From positions 1 through 64,000 of the forward strand of contig NZ_JAGSOG010000006.1 in assembly GCF_018139695.1 (NCBI RefSeq): DNA of 64,000 nt, written 5' to 3'. Both the position numbers and the translations under genes were made by a program. Shown here in pieces: positions 8,908 through 17,895 of this stretch. Within the stretch, counting starts at the first letter, position 1; the number at the start of each line of letters is the position of its first letter. Origin of the DNA: Actinospica durhamensis. GTDB lineage: Bacteria; Actinomycetota; Actinomycetes; Streptomycetales; Catenulisporaceae. A model generated the notes under the pieces. The model had not been told where the DNA came from, did not search any database, and was given only the letters and a program-made list of their open reading frames with translations.

Positions 8908-8937
8908 GGGGGTGAGTCCGTGTGCGGACTCACCCCC
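8908..8937. terminator. bidirectional terminator between convergent genes
   Basis: A perfect 13-bp stem (8908-8920 pairing with 8925-8937; left arm GGGGGTGAGTCCG) with a 4-nt loop TGTG. It sits 5 bp after the plus-strand stop and 17 bp from the minus-strand stop at 8955. Confidence 0.9.
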
Positions 8938-8954
8938 GGCACCGTCCTGGCTCC

Positions 8955-9623
8955 CTACACCGTTTCCTCCCCGCCCGCGGCAGGCGCCAGACGCTCTTGG
9001 GCGCGGCGCAGGTGGCTGCGCATGGCGGCCGCCGCCAGATCGGGGTCGGCCGCACGTAGCGCGTCCACGATTCGCTCGTGCTCCGTGCAGGTCGACTCGG
9101 CGATCCCGGCATGGAAGTACAGGCGGTACAGATGCGTGTGGGCATGCAGGCGTCGTAGCGCGTCGGCCATCATGATGTTGCCACTCGAGGTGGCGATCTG
9201 CTCGTGGAAGAGGGAGTCGTGGTCGACGAAGACGCGCAGTGCCTCCGCGTTCGTCGTGCGCCGCGCCTCGCGCATCTCCTCGAGTAGCCGATCGAGGGTC
9301 TCCAGGTCGGCTGGGGAGATCCGTGTGGCAGCCCGGCCCGCGACGGCCGACTCCACGACGAGCCGCATTTCGAAGAGGTCGTCGAAGTCCCTGCGGCTCA
9401 GGAGCGGTGCCGCGGTGTAGCCGGCGAGGCTGCGTTTGACGGCGAGGCCCTCGACTTCCAGCCGGGCCAGCGCCTCGCGTACGGGGGTGGGGGAGACCTC
9501 GAGATCGGCGGCGAGGGTGCTGATGTTGAGCTTCTCACCCGGCGCGACCTCCTGATTGACCAGGCGGCGACGGATGGTCTCGTAGACGGAGTCGCTCAGC
9601 ATCGTCCGCTGTGTTGACGCCAT
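8955..9623 (-). CDS. GntR-family (FadR/FCD) transcriptional regulator
   Basis: 222 residues from ATG 9623 (GGAG 11 nt upstream). The N-terminal winged helix about 8-75 contains LADDLEVSPTPVREAL-like sequence (STLAADLEVSPTPVREALAR), and the C-terminal FCD ligand domain about 80-210 has the usual Asp/His metal-site phrases (VDHDSLFHEQI, HERIVDALRAADPDLA). FCD regulators normally repress adjacent catabolic genes until a carboxylic-acid effector binds. The gene is divergent from the mandelate-racemase-family enzyme at 9876, with two matching operators in the 252-bp gap, so it most likely controls that gene and itself. The effector is presumably the enzyme substrate, an acid sugar or related acid. 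Confidence 0.93.
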   Translation of the reverse strand: MASTQRTMLSDSVYETIRRRLVNQEVAPGEKLNISTLAADLEVSPTPVREALARLEVEGLAVKRSLAGYTAAPLLSRRDFDDLFEMRLVVESAVAGRAATRISPADLETLDRLLEEMREARRTTNAEALRVFVDHDSLFHEQIATSSGNIMMADALRRLHAHTHLYRLYFHAGIAESTCTEHERIVDALRAADPDLAAAAMRSHLRRAQERLAPAAGGEETV

Positions 9624-9691
9624 GGTGTGGGGTTCTCCGGTGTGAGTTCTCTGAGCTTGGAGCGCAGCAACTGGGCGCCGATGCCGCGGCC

Positions 9692-9705
9692 GATTGTATA
9701 CGATC
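9692..9705. promoter_or_regulatory. putative GntR operator 1
   Basis: GATTGTATACGATC, palindromic at 12 of 14 positions around GTATAC, in the divergent promoter region. It shares TATACGATC with the second copy 130 bp away. Confidence 0.65.
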
Positions 9706-9821
9706 TGGCTTGACTTGCACGAGCGTGGCTCTCGCTGGAGCTGGGGATTTCCCGTGCGGGACGGGGTTCGGTCGGGCGGTAGCGCCCTTGACCGTTCTCG
9801 GGGCGTGTCGCGAGGATGCTC

Positions 9822-9835
9822 GATAATATACGATC
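9822..9835. promoter_or_regulatory. putative GntR operator 2
   Basis: GATAATATACGATC, a second copy of the near-palindrome, 40 bp upstream of the GTG start of the enolase-superfamily gene. The position suits repression of that gene. Confidence 0.65.
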
Positions 9836-9875
9836 CAGATCCTGATGCACTCCCGCTCCGCGAAGGAAGCCCAAC

Positions 9876-10964
9876 GTGACAAAGATCGTCGAAGCCGTCG
9901 CCTGGCTGGCCGATGTCAAGGTGGAGACGCTGCGTACGGACGCCGTGCAGTCGTTCGTCAAGCAGGAGACCGTCTTCGTGGAACTGACCACCGACGACGG
10001 CAACACCGGCGTGGGCTACTCCTACACGATCGGCACGGGCGGCCGCTCGGTGCTGGCGATGCTGCAGGAACACTTGCTGCCCCGGCTTCCCGGCGCGGAC
10101 GCCACGTTGGTGGAAGGGATCTGGTTCGATCTCTTCGCCTCGACGCGCGCCACCGCGGTCGGGGCCATCACCTCGCTGGCGTTGGCGGCGGTGGACACCG
10201 CGTTGTGGGATCTGCGTGGCAAGCGCGCGGGGGAGCCGTTGTGGCGGCTGGCCGGAGGCTTCCGGCAGAAGGTGCCGCTGTACGACACGGAGGGTGGGTG
10301 GCTGCACCTCTCGACGCAGGAGCTGGTCGACGGCGCCATGGCCTCGCAGCGTGCCGGCTGGTCGGGGGTGAAACTCAAGGTCGGCAAGGACCGCGTCGAG
10401 CAGGACGTGGAGCGGCTGCGTGCGGTACGTGCGGCCGTGGGTGAGGGCCTTGACATCATGGTCGACGCGAACCAGTCGATGACGCGTGCCGAGGCGCGGC
10501 GGCGGGCCGCGGCCTTCGAGCCGATCGGTCTGGCCTGGTTCGAGGAGCCGCTACCCGCCGACGACGTGGCCGGGCATGTGGCGCTGGCCCGGTCGACCAG
10601 CATCCCGATCGCGGTGGGGGAGTCCATGTACTCCCTCGCCCAGTTCCGGGAGTACCTCGCCGCCGGTGCGGCGTCGATCGTGCAGGTGGACGTCGCGCGA
10701 GTCGGGGGCATCACGCCGTGGCTGAAGGTCGCTCACCTCGCCGAGGCGTTCAACGTGCACGTCTGCCCGCACTTCCTGATGGAGCTGCACGTCAGCCTGA
10801 CGGCCGCGGTGCCCAACGGCGCGTACGTGGAGCACATCCCGCAGCTGCGCGCGATCACCCGCAGTCAGATGTCGATCGAGGACGGCCACGCCGTCGCGCC
10901 GGAGGGCCCCGGCCTCGGTATCGACTGGGACTTCGACGCCATCGACCGCATCAGGGTGGCGTGA
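9876..10964 (+). CDS. mandelate racemase/muconate lactonizing enzyme family protein
   Basis: 362 residues, normal family length, from GTG 9876 with GAAGGA 8 nt upstream. The enolase-superfamily layout is complete: a capping domain about 1-130 and a TIM barrel. Visible catalytic residues are the KxK pair K166/K168 (GVKLKVGK), metal ligands D197 (DANQ), E223 (FEEPLP) and E249 (GES), and the His general base H299 (VCPHF). This is the mandelate racemase/acid-sugar dehydratase type: it abstracts the alpha proton of a carboxylate. The 20s-loop specificity region (VQSFVKQETVFVEL) does not match a substrate I can name. It probably acts on a sugar acid. Regulation is by the divergent GntR/FCD protein through operators at 9692 and 9822. 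Confidence 0.9.
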   Translation: MTKIVEAVAWLADVKVETLRTDAVQSFVKQETVFVELTTDDGNTGVGYSYTIGTGGRSVLAMLQEHLLPRLPGADATLVEGIWFDLFASTRATAVGAITSLALAAVDTALWDLRGKRAGEPLWRLAGGFRQKVPLYDTEGGWLHLSTQELVDGAMASQRAGWSGVKLKVGKDRVEQDVERLRAVRAAVGEGLDIMVDANQSMTRAEARRRAAAFEPIGLAWFEEPLPADDVAGHVALARSTSIPIAVGESMYSLAQFREYLAAGAASIVQVDVARVGGITPWLKVAHLAEAFNVHVCPHFLMELHVSLTAAVPNGAYVEHIPQLRAITRSQMSIEDGHAVAPEGPGLGIDWDFDAIDRIRVA

Positions 10965-11000
10965 CCGCGGTCACCTCGCGCGGTCTCCGTTGAGCGCGGA

Positions 11001-11048
11001 ACCGCCCCCGCCCTGCCCGAAGCGGACTCCGGGCAGGGCGGGGGCGGT
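11001..11048. terminator. strong bidirectional terminator
   Basis: A perfect 19-bp inverted repeat (11001-11019 with 11030-11048) around a 10-nt loop, between the convergent enolase-superfamily gene and the giant secreted protein, 14 bp from the stop of the latter. Confidence 0.93.
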
Positions 11049-11062
11049 CGTGGATCCGCGGG

Positions 11063-14000
11063 TCAGGAGGTGTAGTACCCCTGCAGGTCGGCGACGACCT
11101 GCACGGTGCCTCCCGAGTTGTTGTAGAAGTCCAGCTCACTGCCGACCGGGACGACGATCTGGTCCGCGGTCAGCTTGGACACCGGGTAGGACAGGTTCGG
11201 CAGGCCGGGCAGCGGCTGGCCGTCGACGGTGACGGTCAGCGTGCCGGTGGTCTGCGGGGCGACGATCACCACGTCGAGCACCACCGCGGTGGCGGTGCCC
11301 GGCACCCCGGTCAGCGAGGAGTACGGCAGCATCGCCACGCCGCCGGCGGGTACCGGGGTGGCCCCGGCGCCGCCGAGGCCGCTGCGGTCGTCGAGCACGC
11401 GCACCGGGCCGACCGGCTGGAAGCCGGAGCCGGTTCCGGGCTCGTAGTAGCCCTCGACGTCCATGGCCAGGTCGACCGACTGCGGGCCGCCGTTGTCGAT
11501 CACGAACTTGCCCTGGACCAGCGGCACCACGATCAGGCCGGTGTGCGCCTGGCCGGTCCGGTAGGTCACGTCCGTGCCGGCCGGGACGGTCCCGCCGGGT
11601 GCGTACGAGACCAGGAAGCCGTTGCCCGCGCTGCCGCTCGCCGTCACGTCCAGCGCGACGGCGGTGACCCCGGTGGAGGGCACGCCGCCCACTCCGGCCA
11701 CGGTGACCGTGAGCGATCCGTGTGCCGCGACCTTGGCCTTGGCCGCGCCGAGGCCGGCGGCCGTGTTGACGATCCGCGACGGGGTGACGGCCGTGTAGAG
11801 CGAGCCGGAGGTGTTCGTGCTGAAGTAGCCCACGACGTCGACGATCAGGTCGATCGTGCCGGCCGCGCCGTTGTAGAGCTGGATCTTGCCCTGGGCGACC
11901 GGGACCGAGACCAGGTTGGTCAGGACCTGGTCCGCGCCGAAGTTCATATCGCTGGCGTTGGGCCGGGCCGCGCCGTACGGGTAGGCGGTCACGTAGCCGC
12001 CCAGGGTCTGGTCGAGCGCCGTGAGGTCGAGCTCGACGGCCGTGACGCCGGTCGACGGAACTCCGCCGACCCCGACCACGGTCAGCGACACGGTGCCGTT
12101 CCCGGCGACCGTGCCCTTGCGCACGCCGAGCCCGGAGCGGGTGTCCATGATCCGCTTCGTGGGCAGGGCGACGAAGGTGCTCGCTGCGCCGCGCCCGGCG
12201 GTCACCGTGTACGCGCCGTACAGGCACTGGGCCGAGGCCTGGCCGTTGGAGCAGAACGGGGCCGACCCGTACATGACGCCGAGTCCGAGGTCGTACTTGC
12301 CCGGAGCCACGTTCAGCGTGTCGAGCGAGTACGTTGCCGATGTGCCGTCGGTGCTCACCGAACGCGGGGTGGCGATCGTGTAGCCGGCCGGGGCCGTGTC
12401 GTTGCTCATCAGCTCGAGCTCGGTGCCGAGGTTGAGGTTCGTGCCGTGCACCACCAGAGCGTCGGCCGCACCCTGCGGCTGCGACGAGGCGGAGACCGAG
12501 GTCATCGTCGGGAATGCGGTGTGGCTCGGGCAGTCGACATTGCATACGCCCTGGATGCTGAAGCCCGTGTTGCCCTGTACGGATCCCAGGGTCACGATCA
12601 TCACGGCCTGCCCGGAGTCGTTGCTCGAGGCCTGACAGCCGACCGAGACACCGCCGGAGCACAGGATGTTGCCGGACGTCCAGTCAGAGGTCGAGAACAT
12701 GCGGACCACCGGCGACTCGTCGGCCGTGGCCGTGTCGGCGCCGTAGAGGTTCCACCACTGGCTCGGCTGGATCGCCACCACCGCGCAGTAAGACGACGCG
12801 GACTCGCTCAGCGTGCCGCTGAGCGGGGTGAGCCATCCGTTCGCGGATACGGAGTGCGCGGTGCACTGCGAGGCCCAGCCGGACGAGGTCCCGACTCGCA
12901 GCGCGTCGAGGTGGGCGGCGATGGTGACGCCGTTGTACCCCGAGGCGATCACGATCGCCTGGTACACCGTGGATCCGGTGACCGCGCAGCCGATCGAGCC
13001 CCATTGCCGACACACGATCGTGCCGGCGGCGTTGGCCACCTCGAGCACGGCACCGGTCTGGGCCGGCGACTGCGTACGGATGTTGAAGTACAGCCGGTCG
13101 GTGCTCGCCGCTGTGACCCGGTAGCAGGCCGCGTCGAGGTCAGAGGTCAGGTTGATCGGCGTGGAAGCCGCGCCGACGGTCGTGGACACCGGGGCCGAGC
13201 ACGAAGCCGTCTGCGAGGTGTCACGACGCACCAGGTGGATCGTGTCGCTCTGCAGAGTGGAGTTGCCGACGAAGTAGATCAGCGCCAGATAGCTCTGACC
13301 CGCCTTGTACGAGCAGACCGCGGTGCCGTTTGTGAAGCAGACCTGGTTGCCGGCCGTGTCGTAGATGTTGATTCCGGTGTCGCTGACGTTCGAGTTGTTC
13401 GAGTAGTCGACCATCTCGCCGGTGGAATGCTGCGCGGCCGGGATGCTCACGCATCCGAAGTCGTTCGCAAGGGTCAGCGAGACGCTCACGCCAGGCGTAC
13501 CGCCATAGCCCGACTGGGGCCAGTCGGCGCAGCCGGCCGTGGAGTCGGTGCGCTGCACGAGCAGACGGTAGACCGTGTCGGAGATGTTCGCCGAGCTCAC
13601 ACCGCCGGACGCGAGCACTGCCCGGAAGGGCGCGGTGCCGGTCAGGGTGCACGTCACCAGGGAACTGAAATTCGCATTCGTGCACTGCTGGGCGCCGGTC
13701 GCATCCACGATGAACAGGACCTGGGCGATGGTTCCGTCAGTGTTCGACTGGTCGTTGAAGTAATCCGTCTTACCGGAGGCGGTCGGCAGGTTCAGGCAGG
13801 CCTCGGCGCCGTTTCCGGCGAATGTGCCGGTCGCGTCACCGCTCTGGAAGTCGGAGTCTCCGGCGGCGGTGCAGCCGCGGCTCTCGGTCGCGGCGGTGAA
13901 CTCGACGCCGAAGTCGTCACCGGTCGCCCCGGGCCACTCGTTGAATACATAGTCGTAGGTACCGGCCGCGAGCTGGCATAACGGTCCGCCGTTGGTGCAC

Positions 14001-15124
14001 GCCGGCACGCCCGCCGGCGTGAAGAGGCTGCCGGTGATTCCCGAGTAACCTACCGGAGCCACGGCCGCGACCTGGTAGCTTCCGGCCTGGGTGACGGTCA
14101 GCGTGCGGCAGAGCACAGGCGAGGACACGTCGGGCGCGGTTCCGTACACCGCTTGGGCGGTGGCGACGCATCCGGTCGGGTCGGTGATGTCCTTGAGGTA
14201 CATGCCGTAGCTGTACGAGCCGCCCGAGGTGTACGTGTCGAGGAGGCGATACGGCGCGACACCGGAGAGCGTGCATACACCCTGATCGTCGTCGCAGATC
14301 GCGGTACCGGTCGAGTCGTAGACCGTGAGTTCGTTCCCGTAGAGGGCGTCATCGGAGAGGACGTCGCCGCTCAGCGCGTCCAAGGAGAAGCACGCTCCGG
14401 CCTGACCGGCCGCGATGGTGCCCGTCAGCGGCGTCCAGGTGGCGAAGGTCGGGTCGGCCGCCGTGCAGGAGCTGTCCGAGAGCAGCGGCAGGTAGTCGAT
14501 CGTGTAGTCGACGCCGTAGTTGGTGACCTGGATCGTGTAGGTGCCCGCGGCGTTCGTCGCGCACCCCGGAAGCCGGGCGTACGTCGCCGCCGTACACGTG
14601 GTCGCCGTGCCCCCGGGCGGCGTGATGCTCACAGGGAGCAAACCGCCGCCGGGCGAGCTGGTGTTCAGCACGTCGAACACGAGCAGGTCGTGCGAGCTCG
14701 TCAGGGTGACGGTGAAGGTGTCGGTCCCGGTGGCCGACGGCGTGGTGCACGGGTAGACCGTGTCCGCGGCGATCGCGCCGGAGCAGGTGTCCGGCACGGT
14801 GGAGTGCGCGATGACGCTGCGCGCGGCGGCGGCCCGAGCCGCATCCTGCGCGGCGGTGAGCGGGCCGGGACGCGCGGCTTTGGCCGGCTGGACCGGCTTG
14901 AACGCCTGCTTGCCCGTTGCCGTTGCCGTTGCTGCTGCCGCTGCCTTGTGCTCAGTCGGAGTCGTGGACGAGGACGAGGTGGCCTGCGTGTGCGCGGGAG
15001 CGGTAGCGGCGGATGCGCTGGAGATCGTCCCGGCGGTCGTGGTGAGCGCGAGCAGGAACCCGGCGAAGACGCTCAGCGTGCGTCTCGTCGTGGTTCCGGA
15101 CGGCAGAGGTGGTTTCTTCTTCAC
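11063..15124 (-). CDS. giant secreted Cys-rich repeat protein
   Basis: About 1353 residues from GTG 15124 (VKKKPPLPSGTTTRRTL), placed directly before a signal peptide (AGFLLALTTTAGTISSASA); an ATG 60 bp upstream only adds a polar leader. After an Ala/Thr-rich linker, roughly 750 residues comprise repeated ~100-residue beta modules, each with paired cysteines (for example CTAADPTFATWTPLTGTIA ... ACFSLDAL). An IPT/Ig-like stretch follows, then three ~125-residue C-terminal repeats (RIMDTRSGLGV ... VGYFS; RIVNTAAGLGA ... VEGYYE; RVLDDRSGLGG ... LQGYYTS) of the kind common in large actinomycete surface proteins. No catalytic motif or sortase anchor is seen. The likely role is adhesion or a surface/extracellular structure. 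Ends at a shared terminator. Confidence 0.85.
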   Translation of the reverse strand: MKKKPPLPSGTTTRRTLSVFAGFLLALTTTAGTISSASAATAPAHTQATSSSSTTPTEHKAAAAATATATGKQAFKPVQPAKAARPGPLTAAQDAARAAAARSVIAHSTVPDTCSGAIAADTVYPCTTPSATGTDTFTVTLTSSHDLLVFDVLNTSSPGGGLLPVSITPPGGTATTCTAATYARLPGCATNAAGTYTIQVTNYGVDYTIDYLPLLSDSSCTAADPTFATWTPLTGTIAAGQAGACFSLDALSGDVLSDDALYGNELTVYDSTGTAICDDDQGVCTLSGVAPYRLLDTYTSGGSYSYGMYLKDITDPTGCVATAQAVYGTAPDVSSPVLCRTLTVTQAGSYQVAAVAPVGYSGITGSLFTPAGVPACTNGGPLCQLAAGTYDYVFNEWPGATGDDFGVEFTAATESRGCTAAGDSDFQSGDATGTFAGNGAEACLNLPTASGKTDYFNDQSNTDGTIAQVLFIVDATGAQQCTNANFSSLVTCTLTGTAPFRAVLASGGVSSANISDTVYRLLVQRTDSTAGCADWPQSGYGGTPGVSVSLTLANDFGCVSIPAAQHSTGEMVDYSNNSNVSDTGINIYDTAGNQVCFTNGTAVCSYKAGQSYLALIYFVGNSTLQSDTIHLVRRDTSQTASCSAPVSTTVGAASTPINLTSDLDAACYRVTAASTDRLYFNIRTQSPAQTGAVLEVANAAGTIVCRQWGSIGCAVTGSTVYQAIVIASGYNGVTIAAHLDALRVGTSSGWASQCTAHSVSANGWLTPLSGTLSESASSYCAVVAIQPSQWWNLYGADTATADESPVVRMFSTSDWTSGNILCSGGVSVGCQASSNDSGQAVMIVTLGSVQGNTGFSIQGVCNVDCPSHTAFPTMTSVSASSQPQGAADALVVHGTNLNLGTELELMSNDTAPAGYTIATPRSVSTDGTSATYSLDTLNVAPGKYDLGLGVMYGSAPFCSNGQASAQCLYGAYTVTAGRGAASTFVALPTKRIMDTRSGLGVRKGTVAGNGTVSLTVVGVGGVPSTGVTAVELDLTALDQTLGGYVTAYPYGAARPNASDMNFGADQVLTNLVSVPVAQGKIQLYNGAAGTIDLIVDVVGYFSTNTSGSLYTAVTPSRIVNTAAGLGAAKAKVAAHGSLTVTVAGVGGVPSTGVTAVALDVTASGSAGNGFLVSYAPGGTVPAGTDVTYRTGQAHTGLIVVPLVQGKFVIDNGGPQSVDLAMDVEGYYEPGTGSGFQPVGPVRVLDDRSGLGGAGATPVPAGGVAMLPYSSLTGVPGTATAVVLDVVIVAPQTTGTLTVTVDGQPLPGLPNLSYPVSKLTADQIVVPVGSELDFYNNSGGTVQVVADLQGYYTS

Positions 15125-15184
15125 TGCTCCGTGATCCCTCCCTGGAATCGCACGGCGCTCGCCCCCCGATGGGTCCAGAGACAC

Positions 15185-15536
15185 CGTGCATGCGCTACGA
15201 GCGAAGCAACAGTAGCGCGGGTCGCGCCACTCAGAGCGGTAATTTCAATACCGCGAGGTCGATGGCTGATTCGCCGCGCCGGGCGGCGTCCGCGGACGCC
15301 GGATCAAGAGACGTCGGGAGGTCGTCTCAGGTTGCCGGTCGGCTCGACCACGGGCTCGGGAGGGCTGGTCGGCATGGGCTGGAGCGGGTTCGTCTGCCCG
15401 AAGAAATCAAGCAGGGACCGTAAAGTCTGATTAAAGGGGGCGCCGAGCGTGCACTGTGCGGCGTTGCGCGGCTACTCTCCCTGACGGAGACGGGGCCCTG
15501 AGGGTCGCTGGCGGAAGAGGGTTGAGGGGGGAGCTC
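15185..15536. other. 352-bp intergenic region between divergent secreted protein and toxin locus
   Basis: No gene is supported here on either strand. It must hold the promoters of the giant secreted protein (minus) and the toxin operon (plus). The only relatively AT-rich patch is around 15420-15435 (TAAAGTCTGATTAAAG), about 105 bp before the toxin-locus start; a GGGGGGAG ribosome site lies at about 15526-15533. Confidence 0.5.
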
Positions 15537-16328
15537 ATGTCGGTTGTGCTGCCCAATGAGCTGGTCTGGGTGCTCGGTGCGATCGGTGTGGTGTGGCCGA
15601 ACGTCGATGAGGACGAACTGCGGTCGATAGCGGATCAGTTTCGTCAGGCCGCGGGAGATCTCGAGGACCAGCACGCAGGGGCCATGCAGGCGGTTGAGCA
15701 GATGCTGGGGGTGAACTCGGGGGAGTCGCTGGAGATCTTCCAGGCCCTGTGGAGCAAGGTATCCGGGCAGCATCTCAAGGACCTGGGTGAGGGAATCAAG
15801 GTTCTGGCCGAGGCGATATCGATCGGTGCGGACATTATCGAGGGGATGAAGGTCGCGGCGATCGCGGAGTTCGTGGCGTTCGTCGCGCAGACCGCCGCGG
15901 TGGCGGCCGAGTCGGTGGCGACCCTCGGTCTGGGGGCGGGCGCCGAGGCGGTGGTGGTGGACACGACGCGCACGGTGGTCAAGGGCATCTTCGACCAGGC
16001 GATCGCACAGGTGGGCCAGCAGCTCAAGCAGGCGATGATGGCACCGGTCCTCAGTACCCTCACGGCCGCGGCGGAGAACCTGGGCGAGCAGTTGCTCGGC
16101 GATGCGCTCGGCGTGACTCAGGGTGTGGATCTCTCCGCCGTCGCCGACGCCGCCGAGACCGGTGGTGAGAAGAGCCTGTCGACACTCACCAGCCAGCTCC
16201 GGGAAACCGTGGGCGATCCCGCCGGGCAGGTCGGCGCACTGCTGGGCGGCGAGGGCTTGCAGACCGAGCAGCATACGACGGACACGGCTTCGAAGATCTC
16301 CGACATCCTCGCCGGGAGGCCGCAGTGA
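15537..16328 (+). CDS. WXG100-like (CpnT N-terminal type) helical carrier protein of toxin locus
   Basis: 263 residues from ATG 15537 (GGGGGGAG 4 nt upstream); in-frame codons further upstream look non-coding. The N-terminal part (LPNELVWVLGAIGVVWPNVDE ... IADQFRQAAGDLEDQH) matches the WXG100_2 type domain found at the N-terminus of mycobacterial CpnT and other actinobacterial polymorphic toxins. It is followed by a long Ala/Val-rich helical, partly hydrophobic segment (AAIAEFVAFVAQTAAVAAES). Such domains deliver toxins through type VII secretion. Here the module is a separate protein whose stop overlaps the toxin start by 4 bp, so the two are probably made and exported together. No ESX secretion genes are in the window. 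Confidence 0.8.
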   Translation: MSVVLPNELVWVLGAIGVVWPNVDEDELRSIADQFRQAAGDLEDQHAGAMQAVEQMLGVNSGESLEIFQALWSKVSGQHLKDLGEGIKVLAEAISIGADIIEGMKVAAIAEFVAFVAQTAAVAAESVATLGLGAGAEAVVVDTTRTVVKGIFDQAIAQVGQQLKQAMMAPVLSTLTAAAENLGEQLLGDALGVTQGVDLSAVADAAETGGEKSLSTLTSQLRETVGDPAGQVGALLGGEGLQTEQHTTDTASKISDILAGRPQ

Positions 16329-17464
16329 GCGGCCAGATCGTCAACGACTACGAGACGCTCAAGGCCGGGGCGCAGGCGCTGTCGCAGTTCGGCACGTCGC
16401 TGCAGCAGATGGGCCGCCAGTTCAAGCAGCTCCATCAGCAGTTCACGGAGCACTGCTCGGGAGACGAGTCCGGCATCGGCGCCGCCGTTCAGGACGCCGC
16501 CTCCGACGCCGCCGAAGCCGGGGGCGACGTGTTCGACCAGGGCGGTCGGGTGCTGAGCGAGATGGGCAGCCGCACCGACACCAACACCGAACGCACCTTC
16601 ACCGCGGACCAGACCATCGCCGACACGCTGACCGGTATCGCGCGCAAGGGTCCGCAGCAGCCGGGCGCCGGTGCGCGTTCTTCCTCGGAGCCGTCTGAGG
16701 AGACCTCGGCAGCTCAAGGGCCGGCCGACCCGGCCGGAAAACACTCGGGCGGCGCGGCGACGGGAGGCCCGATCAACGACACGTTCCGGCCCTACAACGG
16801 CCCCGGCGGTCTGCTGCATGACGACCCGCGGTGGCAGCAGGCCATGGAGAGCAACTTCCCCAAGGACGCCAACGGCGGCTTCGTCGTGCACGCCGATCCG
16901 AGGACGGGGTGGGTGGCCGACGGCAACGACGGCGGCATCAACGTGTCCGGCCGCGGCAACAACTGTGCCGACTGCTCGCGCTCCTTCATGGCCTCCTGGT
17001 ACGGGCAGCCGACCTGTTCGCAGCCGCGCGTGTTCGACCCGACCAGTGGCGTGGACGGTTCGAGCGATCCAGAGCGCGGCGCAAACGGCAACATCGTCAA
17101 CTTCGCCGGCGCCAGCCACAGATACGAGGGTGCCGGCGGCGCGGCCGGATACCAGAGTGTCGCCGGCAGGTTGCAGGCCGCGGGCCCCGGATCCGCAGCG
17201 ATCGTCCAGGTGGACTGGCCGGTCCTCGACCGGACGACGGGTAAGCCGTACGTGGATCCGACGACGGGGCAACCGGTCCTGGACCCGAACACCGGCAGGA
17301 TCCCGATTCGCGGAGGCCATGCCTTCAACGTGGCGAACGTGAATGGGAAGATCGTCTGGGTGGACATGCAGACGAACACCGCCAGTGAGAACCCCATCAA
17401 CACCCAGCCCGATCCGGTCAACGTCTGGTCGATTGCGCTGGACCCGAAGGGAAAACCGCTGTGA
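16325..17464 (+). CDS. polymorphic toxin with papain-fold (Tox-PL, glutamine deamidase-like) domain
   Basis: 379 residues from GTG 16325 (GTGA overlap with the carrier gene). Residues 1-100 are a helical WXG100-sized export segment without a WXG motif (ETLKAGAQALSQFGTSLQQM). A Ser/Pro/Gly linker covers 105-150, and a papain-fold toxin domain about 150-379. The catalytic triad is recognisable: Cys in NNCADCSRSF (C214; C217 alternative), His in GGHAFNV (H332) and Asp in WVDMQT (D347). Family members deamidate glutamine or cleave host proteins. The order carrier, toxin, small gene is that of a contact or secreted toxin-immunity locus. The toxin class is well supported; the exact reaction and target are inferred. 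Confidence 0.85.
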   Translation: MSGQIVNDYETLKAGAQALSQFGTSLQQMGRQFKQLHQQFTEHCSGDESGIGAAVQDAASDAAEAGGDVFDQGGRVLSEMGSRTDTNTERTFTADQTIADTLTGIARKGPQQPGAGARSSSEPSEETSAAQGPADPAGKHSGGAATGGPINDTFRPYNGPGGLLHDDPRWQQAMESNFPKDANGGFVVHADPRTGWVADGNDGGINVSGRGNNCADCSRSFMASWYGQPTCSQPRVFDPTSGVDGSSDPERGANGNIVNFAGASHRYEGAGGAAGYQSVAGRLQAAGPGSAAIVQVDWPVLDRTTGKPYVDPTTGQPVLDPNTGRIPIRGGHAFNVANVNGKIVWVDMQTNTASENPINTQPDPVNVWSIALDPKGKPL

Positions 17465-17515
17465 CACGTGTTGATGAGACTCCACGGCGAGGTCATAGAC
17501 GAATGAGGAGCATGC

Positions 17516-17893
17516 ATGCCTGAGAACAGGAAGATGTCGGCGTACGCGACGGATGGTCCTGCGCCCGCCGATCTCGCCCAAGCGAGTCTGCTCGCCGAAC
17601 GCTATCTCGTGCCGGAGGTGGGCCTCCTGCCCGAGGGGGCCAGGTTGCACGTCGTCGAATTCGCCTCCTGTTTCACGGTCGTCAAGATCACCGCGCCTCC
17701 GCCGGTGGGCGAGGACGGCATCCCGCTTCACCCTGCTGAACCGGGTGGAGGTGTCACCGTCATCGACAAGGAGACGGGTGCGATCTCCTTCTGGCCGAGC
17801 TGGGGGGAGAGCTTCGTAGCCGAGAAATACGCTGAGGCCAAGGCGGCGGGCGAGATCGAGTACGTCGTCGAGTGGCCGACGGCGAACACATAG
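17516..17893 (+). CDS. candidate immunity protein (YrhB/Imm35-like)
   Basis: 125 residues, cytoplasmic, starting 51 bp after the toxin stop with GAGGAG upstream of ATG 17516. The C-terminal half (GGGVTVIDKETGAISFWPSW ... FVAEKYAEA) resembles the YrhB/Imm35 immunity fold, a small alpha+beta protein usually encoded directly after papain-fold toxins. Its role would be to bind and neutralise the 16325-17464 toxin in the producer. The family assignment rests on the visible beta-strand/Trp pattern and on gene order, not on a search. Confidence 0.65.
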   Translation: MPENRKMSAYATDGPAPADLAQASLLAERYLVPEVGLLPEGARLHVVEFASCFTVVKITAPPPVGEDGIPLHPAEPGGGVTVIDKETGAISFWPSWGESFVAEKYAEAKAAGEIEYVVEWPTANT

Positions 17894-17895
17894 AC

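Noticed and set aside
11543..13981. 812-codon plus-strand frame inside the giant secreted protein gene
   Set aside because: Antisense frame of a high-GC gene, Arg/Val/Gly-rich and without domain signals; the minus strand encodes a coherent secreted repeat protein.
15327..16274. Long minus-strand frame over the WXG100-like gene
   Set aside because: Antisense shadow; the plus strand has the ribosome site and WXG100_2 features.
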